Origin: Lachnospiraceae bacterium UBA4364
GTDB taxonomy: Bacteria > Bacillota > Clostridia > Lachnospirales > Lachnospiraceae
Reading direction: 5' to 3'
Assembly (NCBI GenBank): GCA_002393955.1
Contig: DGSK01000023.1
Coordinates: forward strand, 1 to 37,943
DNA: 37,943 nt
The notes under the pieces are model-generated. The model did not search any database. It had not been told where the DNA came from and worked only from the letters and a program-made list of their open reading frames with translations. Within the stretch, counting starts at the first letter, position 1. Each line of letters starts with the position of its first letter. This document shows positions 32,627 to 37,943 of the stretch, piece by piece. Position numbers and translations under genes: made by a program.

Positions 32627-33682
32627 ATGAGTGTTAATGTGTTTGGCAGAACGCAGGATGGTGAAGTTGTAAATGCCTATACCATAAGTAATAAATCCGG
32701 AATGAAAGCTGCAATTATAAGTTTCGGGGCGACTGTTACCAATCTGTTTGTTCCGGATAAAAAGGGTGAACTGATAGATGTTCAGCTTGGTTATGACGAC
32801 CTTAAAGCATATGAGCAGGGAGGCGCATTTTTCGGAGCGATAATAGGAAGGAATGCAAACCGTATAAAAGATGGAAAGGTTGTTATCGATGGAGTGACAT
32901 ACCAGATGGATTGCAATGATAATGAAAATAATCTTCACAGCGGTTATAACGGGACTGACAAGAAGGTTTGGACTGTTCTTCCTCAGGATAATGAATCCTG
33001 CGTTACCATGATGTGTAAGACCAATGATCTGGAGCAGGGGCTTCCCGGCGGTCTGACCATGACTGTTACCTATTCATTAAGTGATGATAATGAGCTTCGT
33101 ATCACTTATGATGCGATTCCCGATAAAAAGACAGTCATCAACATGACTAGCCATATGTATTTTAATCTTAAGGGACATAATAAGGGTACCATAGAGGATC
33201 ATATCCTTACTCTTTACGCCGATACATACAATCCGGTGGTTGATGCAAAGTCTATTCCGACAGGAGAAAATAAATCTGTTGAAGGAACAGCTTTTGATTT
33301 CCGCACACCTAAGAAGATAGGTAAGGATATTAATTCTGATGATGTCCAGCTGGATTATGTTAGTGGGTATGATCATAACTATGTGGTAAATGGCAATTCA
33401 GGTAAAATAAGACATTTTGCCACAGTATATTCTGAAGAAAGCGGAATATGCATGGATCTTTACTCTGACCGGACAGGAACGCAGTTTTATTCGGGCAATC
33501 TTATCGGTGATCAGGATGGTAAAAATGGTGCTAAATACAATGACCGCAGCGGATTCTGTCTGGAACCGCAATATATACCAAATGCAGTGAACTTTTTGGA
33601 AGAGTCTGATGCAGATTGTCCAATATTTGGTACAGATGAGCATTACCATTCTGAAAGTATTTATAAATTTTCTGTTAAATAA
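32627..33682 (+). CDS. galM: Aldose 1-epimerase (mutarotase)
   Basis: A 351-residue cytoplasmic enzyme that interconverts alpha and beta anomers of aldoses. Conserved parts: GRNANRI (74-80), NNLHSG with His104, TSHMYFNLKG with catalytic His176, and GFCLEPQ with catalytic Glu313. Length is normal. AAAAAGGAGG ribosome binding site, 62 bp after xylB, so co-transcribed. In this locus it would speed up supply of the anomer used by the isomerase. Confidence 0.93.
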   Translation: MSVNVFGRTQDGEVVNAYTISNKSGMKAAIISFGATVTNLFVPDKKGELIDVQLGYDDLKAYEQGGAFFGAIIGRNANRIKDGKVVIDGVTYQMDCNDNENNLHSGYNGTDKKVWTVLPQDNESCVTMMCKTNDLEQGLPGGLTMTVTYSLSDDNELRITYDAIPDKKTVINMTSHMYFNLKGHNKGTIEDHILTLYADTYNPVVDAKSIPTGENKSVEGTAFDFRTPKKIGKDINSDDVQLDYVSGYDHNYVVNGNSGKIRHFATVYSEESGICMDLYSDRTGTQFYSGNLIGDQDGKNGAKYNDRSGFCLEPQYIPNAVNFLEESDADCPIFGTDEHYHSESIYKFSVK

Positions 33683-33834
33683 TGAGCAACATTTGTTAAA
33701 AGTTTCGCAATAAATGATAAGTAATGAAATCGCAGCTTTTGTATAATGTTGAATGTAGGGAAATATGGGAAGGAAATTCTTTTTAGAGCGTAAGCATTAT
33801 AAGGGGTTTCCAAAGTATTAAGGAGGTTAAAAGA
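33683..33834 (+). promoter_or_regulatory. Probable promoter region of the sugar ABC transporter
   Basis: Contains GTATAAT (about 33740-33746) as a likely -10 box without a good -35, and a long leader with AAGGAGG before the start at 33835. A TGAAATCG half-site resembling half of a cre box lies just upstream of the -10. Confidence 0.4.
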
Positions 33835-35280
33835 ATGAAAGTATTCAAGCGTGCTATGGCAATTGCACTCAGTGCATGTATGGTAGCATCAATGACAGCA
33901 GGATGTACCAGTGGCGGTAACACAGGTACTCCGGCAAACACAGGTACCGGTGAGACGGGCGGAACCGAAGCAGGTTCAGGCGATACTACCGGTGGTGATA
34001 CAACCGGCGGATCTGCTGAAGGCGGCACAATCAACGTTTGGGCGTTCACAGACGAAGTTCCCGGCATGATTGACAAGTTCAAGGAAGCTCATCCTGATTT
34101 CAATTATGACATCAACACAACGATCATTGCTACAACAGAAGGTGCTTATCAGCCTGCACTTGACCAGGCGCTCGCAGCAGGCGGAGCAGATGCACCTGAT
34201 ATCTACTGCGCAGAGGCAGCTTTCGTACTGAAGTACACAAAGGGTGATATGGCATCATTCGCTTGCCCTTATGATGATCTCGGAATCGATACTCAGGCTG
34301 AGATCGACAAAGCTCAGATCGCTCAGTACACAGTTGATATCGGAACAAATCCGGACGGCAAGGTTGTTGGTCTCGGATATCAGGCAACCGGCGGTGCGTT
34401 CATCTACAGACGTTCAATCGCTAAGGAAGTATTCGGAACAGATGATCCTGATGAAATCGCTAAGATCATCGGCTCAGGTTCACAGAACTGGGATAAGTTC
34501 TATGAGGCAGCTGAAACACTTAAGGCAAGCGGATACGGTATCGTTTCCGGTGACGGCGATATCTGGCACGCAATCGAGAACAGCTCAGATAAGGGCTGGA
34601 TCGAAGATGGCAAGTTAGTTATCGATCCTAAGAGAGAAGCATTCCTTGACTACTCAATGGAACTCATGGAGAACGGTTATCACAATGATACTCAGGACTG
34701 GTCAGATGCATGGTTCGCAGATATGAAGGGCGAAGGCTCAAAGGGTATCTTCGGTTTCTTCGGTCCTGCATGGCTCATCAACTACACACTCGCTCCTAAC
34801 TGCGGTGGTACAGCTGTTGGTGAAGGAACATATGGTGACTGGGCAGTTTGTGCACCTCCTGTTGGTTTCTTCTGGGGCGGTACATGGGTACTTGCTAACA
34901 AGGATTCTGAAAAGAAGGAAGCTGTTGGACAGATCATCGAGTGGATCACACTTGACTGCACAGAAGACGGTCTTCAGTATAAGTGGGCTAACGGAACACT
35001 TAACGGCGAAGGCGGCACAAAGGACTGCGTTGCTTCCGCAACAGTTATGGCTATGTCAGACGGAACACTTGATTTCCTCGGTGGACAGAACATGTTCGAT
35101 GTATTCGGCGAAGCTAACAGCTATGCAAACGGTAAGAACCTTACTCAGTATGATGAGACGATCAACCAGTATTGGAGAGATCAGGTACGTCAGTACACAT
35201 CAGGTCAGAAGACCAGAGATCAGGCAATCGCTGATTTCAAGCAGAACGTAGCTGCTAACCTTGACGTAACAGTAGAATAA
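33835..35280 (+). CDS. Sugar ABC transporter substrate-binding lipoprotein
   Basis: A 481-residue protein. Signal peptide with lipobox TAGC and Cys24, then a Gly/Thr-rich linker (about 25-62) and a family 1 solute-binding domain (INVWAFTDEVPGMIDKFKEA at its start; WVLANKDSEKKEA near the hinge). It is anchored outside the membrane and hands an oligosaccharide to the permeases downstream. Codon use is notably biased to C/G-ending and uniform codons compared with its neighbours, as expected for a highly expressed gene. AAGGAGG ribosome binding site. An 18-bp sequence that includes the stop codon is repeated just downstream. Confidence 0.94.
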   Translation: MKVFKRAMAIALSACMVASMTAGCTSGGNTGTPANTGTGETGGTEAGSGDTTGGDTTGGSAEGGTINVWAFTDEVPGMIDKFKEAHPDFNYDINTTIIATTEGAYQPALDQALAAGGADAPDIYCAEAAFVLKYTKGDMASFACPYDDLGIDTQAEIDKAQIAQYTVDIGTNPDGKVVGLGYQATGGAFIYRRSIAKEVFGTDDPDEIAKIIGSGSQNWDKFYEAAETLKASGYGIVSGDGDIWHAIENSSDKGWIEDGKLVIDPKREAFLDYSMELMENGYHNDTQDWSDAWFADMKGEGSKGIFGFFGPAWLINYTLAPNCGGTAVGEGTYGDWAVCAPPVGFFWGGTWVLANKDSEKKEAVGQIIEWITLDCTEDGLQYKWANGTLNGEGGTKDCVASATVMAMSDGTLDFLGGQNMFDVFGEANSYANGKNLTQYDETINQYWRDQVRQYTSGQKTRDQAIADFKQNVAANLDVTVE

Positions 35281-35311
35281 TTATTACAGTATTACAGTAG
35301 AATAATTATTA
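35269..35311 (+). repeat. 18-bp direct repeat at the binding-protein gene end
   Basis: ACAGTAGAATAATTATTA at 35269-35286 (covering the TAA stop) and again at 35294-35311, period 25 bp. A small local duplication. Confidence 0.9.
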
Positions 35312-35323
35312 AAAATGATGAAG

Positions 35324-35357
35324 GGGCGATGGAACGAGCTTCCATCGCCCTAATTTT
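35324..35357 (+). terminator. Hairpin between binding protein and permease genes
   Basis: GGGCGATGGAA / TTCCATCGCCC, 11-bp perfect stem, 5-base loop, then TAATTTT. The T-run is interrupted, so it is probably a partial terminator or 3' stabiliser that lets the binding protein be made in excess over the permeases. Confidence 0.85.
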
Positions 35358-35397
35358 AAACAAAACAGAAACAACCAATTAACTTACGGAGGTTAAA

Positions 35398-36366
35398 ATG
35401 AGAAAGAAGAAGACCGGTATGGTCAAATATGGCAAATATGGTTATATTTTCAGTCTTCCTTTTGCGATTGCCTTCCTTGTATTTCAGCTTTATCCTATCC
35501 TTTTTACTGCGTTTATCGGATTTACGGATCTGAAGGGCGTGGTACCCGGTGAAATTCATGTCCTTGAAAATCCGTTTGAAAATTTCAAGCAGGTATTAAC
35601 AAATCCTGTATTTCAGGGTGCTCTTGGAAATACATTTCTTATCTGGCTATGTAACTTCATACCTCAGTTAAGCTTGGCACTTCTGCTGACAGCGTGGTTT
35701 ACGGATAGAAGGTGGAAGCTTAAGGGGCAGGGAATATATAAGGTACTTATCTACATGCCTAACATTATAACAGCGGCTACGATAGCTATTCTTTTCAAAT
35801 CACTCTTTGATTATCCTGTAAGCCCTGTAAATGATATTCTGGTGAAAGTCGGAATACTCAAAGAAGCACATAATTTCCTCATAGGTAAGGGAATGGCCAG
35901 AGGTCTTGTGGCATTCATTCAGTTCTGGATGTGGTATGGCTATACAATGCTCATCCTCATATCGGGTGTTTTGGGAATCAATCCTGAAATTTTTGAGGCT
36001 GCAGAAGTTGACGGTGCAAGCAGATGGCAGGTATTCTGGCAGATTACGATACCTAATATAAAGACGATACTTTTGTTTACTCTTGTAACGAGCCTTATCG
36101 GCGGTCTCAATATGTTTGATATACCGAAGCTGTTCCTCCTGGGCGGTCCTGATAATGCAACACTGACTACATCTGTATTCATTTACAATCAGGCATTCAG
36201 TGGAAGTTATCTGTATAACAGGGCAGCTGCAGCAAGTATGATAATGTTCTTTATCATAATGTTCTTCTCATCGATCCTGTTCCTGCTGCTCAGGGAAAAG
36301 GATACTGATGGAAAGGCAAAGTACACAGGGACTAAAAAATCTGATAAAAAAGGAGGTGAAGCATAA
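35398..36366 (+). CDS. Sugar ABC transporter permease (MalF/UgpA type)
   Basis: A 322-residue inner-membrane protein with six membrane helices. The first begins YGYIFSLPFAIAFLVFQLYP. The EAA loop that contacts the ATPase is EIFEAAEVDGASRWQVFWQI (about 197-216). It pairs with the next permease. No ATPase gene is present, so a shared MsmK/UgpC-like ATPase elsewhere is expected. ACGGAGG before ATG. The stop TAA shares its last A with the next start (TAATG). Confidence 0.94.
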   Translation: MRKKKTGMVKYGKYGYIFSLPFAIAFLVFQLYPILFTAFIGFTDLKGVVPGEIHVLENPFENFKQVLTNPVFQGALGNTFLIWLCNFIPQLSLALLLTAWFTDRRWKLKGQGIYKVLIYMPNIITAATIAILFKSLFDYPVSPVNDILVKVGILKEAHNFLIGKGMARGLVAFIQFWMWYGYTMLILISGVLGINPEIFEAAEVDGASRWQVFWQITIPNIKTILLFTLVTSLIGGLNMFDIPKLFLLGGPDNATLTTSVFIYNQAFSGSYLYNRAAAASMIMFFIIMFFSSILFLLLREKDTDGKAKYTGTKKSDKKGGEA

Positions 36367-37295
36367 TGGCAGATGAAGTTAAGGAGCAGAATGCAGAAAA
36401 GGCTGAATCAGCAGAGGGCAAAAAGGCTATCCGTGTCAATGTAGTTGCGGATAAGAATGCCGGAGCGAAGAGCTTTATTGTAAAGTTTGGCATACATACA
36501 GTATGTATACTGCTGGCCCTGCTCAGTATATTCCCTTTCTGGATCATGATCGTCAATTCCACCAGATCGACTGTACAGATTCAGGAACATGCATTATCGC
36601 TGATCCCGTCCACATACGTGATACAGAATTTTCAGATCCTAACCGGTAAGTCCTTTAATCCGGCTGTCGGTCTGCTGAACTCACTGATCATATCCACTGG
36701 CGCGACATTACTTACTGTTTATTTCTCGTCACTCACAGCCTATGCGCTGGTAGCATATGATTGGAAGTTAAAGAACGCATTCTTCAAGTTTATCATTGGT
36801 GTCATGATGATACCTGCACAGGTTACCATGATAGGTTTTTACCAGGCGGTATACGCAGTTGGAATGACAAACAAATTGTCAATGCTGATACTTCCCGCTA
36901 TTGCGGCACCGGCTACAGTGTTCTTTATGAGACAGTATCTGTATCCTACATTATCGATGGAAATAGTACAGGCTGCACGTATTGACGGTGCGGGAGAGTT
37001 TAGAATATTCAACACCATCGTGCTTCCGATGATGAAGCCGGCTATAGCGACTCAGGCTATATTCTGTTTCGTTAACAGCTGGAACAACCTGTTTACACCT
37101 CTCGTACTTCTTACAGACAGTAAGAAATATACGATGCCCATAATGGTCAGCCTCCTTCGCGGAGATATTTACAAGACCGAATACGGTTCAGTATATATGG
37201 GTCTTACGCTTACGGTATTACCGCTTATCATTATATATCTGATATTATCGAAGTACATTATCGCAGGTGTAGCCCTTGGCGGTGTAAAGAGCTAA
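36366..37295 (+). CDS. Sugar ABC transporter permease (MalG/UgpE type)
   Basis: A 309-residue protein with a charged N-terminal extension (about 30 residues rich in Glu, Lys and Ala) and six helices. EAA loop: EIVQAARIDGAGEFRIFNTI (about 198-217). NSWNNLFTPLVLL near the end is typical. Start at 36366 follows AAAGGAGGTG and overlaps the previous stop by one base. It is the last gene of the transporter operon seen here. Confidence 0.94.
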   Translation: MADEVKEQNAEKAESAEGKKAIRVNVVADKNAGAKSFIVKFGIHTVCILLALLSIFPFWIMIVNSTRSTVQIQEHALSLIPSTYVIQNFQILTGKSFNPAVGLLNSLIISTGATLLTVYFSSLTAYALVAYDWKLKNAFFKFIIGVMMIPAQVTMIGFYQAVYAVGMTNKLSMLILPAIAAPATVFFMRQYLYPTLSMEIVQAARIDGAGEFRIFNTIVLPMMKPAIATQAIFCFVNSWNNLFTPLVLLTDSKKYTMPIMVSLLRGDIYKTEYGSVYMGLTLTVLPLIIIYLILSKYIIAGVALGGVKS

Positions 37296-37322
37296 AGAAA
37301 AAACATACCACTATTTAGGGTA

Positions 37323-37347
37323 GCCCGAAGCGCTTGCTGTCACGGGC
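37323..37347 (+). repeat. Small hairpin after the permease gene
   Basis: GCCCG / CGGGC arms around the self-complementary AAGCGCTT. AGCGCTT returns at about 37383-37389. Possibly part of a dispersed repeat. No T-run. Confidence 0.4.
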
Positions 37348-37393
37348 GTACTGAACAGTTACAATTTATCCCATAAGTTGGTAGCGCTTATAG

Positions 37394-37433
37394 AAAAAGC
37401 ATATCCGATATGATGACGTCGGGTATGCTTTTT
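37394..37433. terminator. Bidirectional terminator
   Basis: AAAAAGCATATCCGA (37394-37408) and TCGGGTATGCTTTTT (37419-37433): 15-base arms with one mismatch, A-run on the left and T-run on the right, so it can end transcripts from both sides. Confidence 0.92.
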
Positions 37434-37462
37434 CGTTTTGGGTATATAGCAAGTGTAAAGTA

Positions 37463-37745
37463 TTAGTTACTAAAACTTCCCACATATAGTCTGTGGAAAG
37501 AGAACGACGACTCGCATATGCACCGGAACCGATGCAACGCCTCGGGAAACTAATTGCTAACAGCCCGTAGTTATCCGTTACATGCGAGCCGGCTAGGGGC
37601 ATACCGTCTCGCAGCCCTGCACCGGATAACAACGGGCTGTAAGCACTGGATTTCCCCTCGGCTAACAACGCATCGTGATTGTTCCGGCGCAATTGCGAGT
37701 GTCGTTCTAAGTAGTTCAGTTAGTGGGAAGTTTTGGTTAGTTACT
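37463..37745. mobile_element. Long folded element with terminal inverted repeats and flanking direct repeats
   Basis: TTAGTTACT occurs at 37463-37471 and again at 37737-37745. Between them lie perfect 12-bp terminal inverted repeats AAAACTTCCCAC (37472-37483) and GTGGGAAGTTTT (37723-37734). Nested inside are further complementary arms: 37501-37516 with 37694-37708; 37523-37535 with 37670-37687; 37560-37577 with 37623-37640; and TGCGAG 37583-37588 with CTCGCA 37608-37613. It codes for no convincing protein. A MITE-like insertion with 9-bp target duplication fits best; a large structured RNA is the alternative. Confidence 0.65.
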
Positions 37746-37943
37746 CACTTATTCTGAACATCCTTAATAATGCCTTCGATCAGCTCTCTTGAATGTACTG
37801 CGGTATCCGGCTTCGTATTCTCAAGTGTTGCATGAATATATGGTTTCTTTTCTTCCGCAAACTGCACGATCTTTCTGTAATCCATCTCGCCGTATCCGCA
37901 GCCTACTGCCTTCATTTCTCCTGCTTCAAATACATAGTCCTTT
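37745..37943 (-). CDS. C-terminal part of a sugar phosphate isomerase/epimerase-like protein
   Basis: The frame is open from the right edge to the stop complementary to 37745-37747 and gives 65 residues: KDYVFEAGEMKAVGCGYGEM then DYRKIVQFAEEKKPYIHATL and ENTKPDTAVHSRELIEGI. The pattern GCGYGEMDYRKIV..AEEK and the final ENTKPDTA..S match the end of xylose-isomerase-like TIM barrel proteins (AP endonuclease family 2 fold). It converges on the transporter operon. The 9-bp direct repeat of the folded element touches its stop codon. Full identity cannot be judged from the tail. Confidence 0.7.
   Translation of the reverse strand, partial: KDYVFEAGEMKAVGCGYGEMDYRKIVQFAEEKKPYIHATLENTKPDTAVHSRELIEGIIKDVQNK

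Noticed and set aside
37366..37692. 108-residue minus-strand reading frame
   Set aside because: It lies inside the terminator and the folded element. Base pairing of the arms explains the sequence and the translation has no family character.

Overview
The window looks like chromosomal DNA of a low-GC, anaerobic Firmicute of the Lachnospiraceae type (Butyrivibrio/Pseudobutyrivibrio/Roseburia-like). The basis is a HrcA/CIRCE-controlled small heat-shock gene, LytTR/GHKL two-component genes, DUF6273-type proteins, a sugar ABC transporter without its own ATPase, and a pentoside-degrading locus. The genus is an inference. No rRNA, tRNA, CRISPR array or intact transposase was seen.

Left part (1-17.2 kb): an AT-rich accessory region full of paralogues, duplications and broken genes. 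It starts inside a copy of a 360-bp segment that recurs at 4731-5090. Two lipoproteins, two related membrane-anchored proteins and a 1099-residue TIR/transmembrane/beta-propeller protein follow on one strand. Next come small membrane proteins, a complete AbiEi/AbiEii (type IV toxin-antitoxin) pair, remnants of at least two genes (one resembling a PD-(D/E)XK Rpn-type nuclease), a GHKL sensor kinase and a LytTR regulator encoded tail to tail, and further membrane proteins, one of them frameshifted. Two repeat families are scattered here: short REP-like palindromes that tend to start exactly at stop codons, and a ~108-bp cassette carrying a hairpin with a T-run, an extended -10 promoter and a 12-bp direct-repeat pair.

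Middle part (17.2-27 kb): an hsp20 gene under a perfect CIRCE operator; a membrane-anchored FecR-like/DUF6273 protein with a nearly leaderless promoter; a secreted DUF5722-like glycosidase; a cupin; an MBOAT O-acyltransferase with a DHHW/AlgX-like partner (probable exopolysaccharide O-acetylation); a Nudix hydrolase; bioY under a BirA-type operator; and an unrecognised gene behind a structured leader that could hide its ribosome binding site.

Right part (27-37.9 kb): a carbohydrate locus read to the right. It holds a GH3 glycosidase, a FucI/AraA-like isomerase, xylulokinase, aldose 1-epimerase, a sugar-binding lipoprotein and two ABC permeases. Together these would import a xylo- or arabino-oligosaccharide, hydrolyse it, mutarotate and isomerise the pentose, and phosphorylate the ketose for the pentose phosphate pathway. 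A sugar-phosphate-isomerase-like gene enters from the right edge on the minus strand. Between it and the transporter lies the most striking non-coding object of the window: a ~263-bp element with 12-bp perfect terminal inverted repeats, several nested complementary arms and flanking 9-bp direct repeats.
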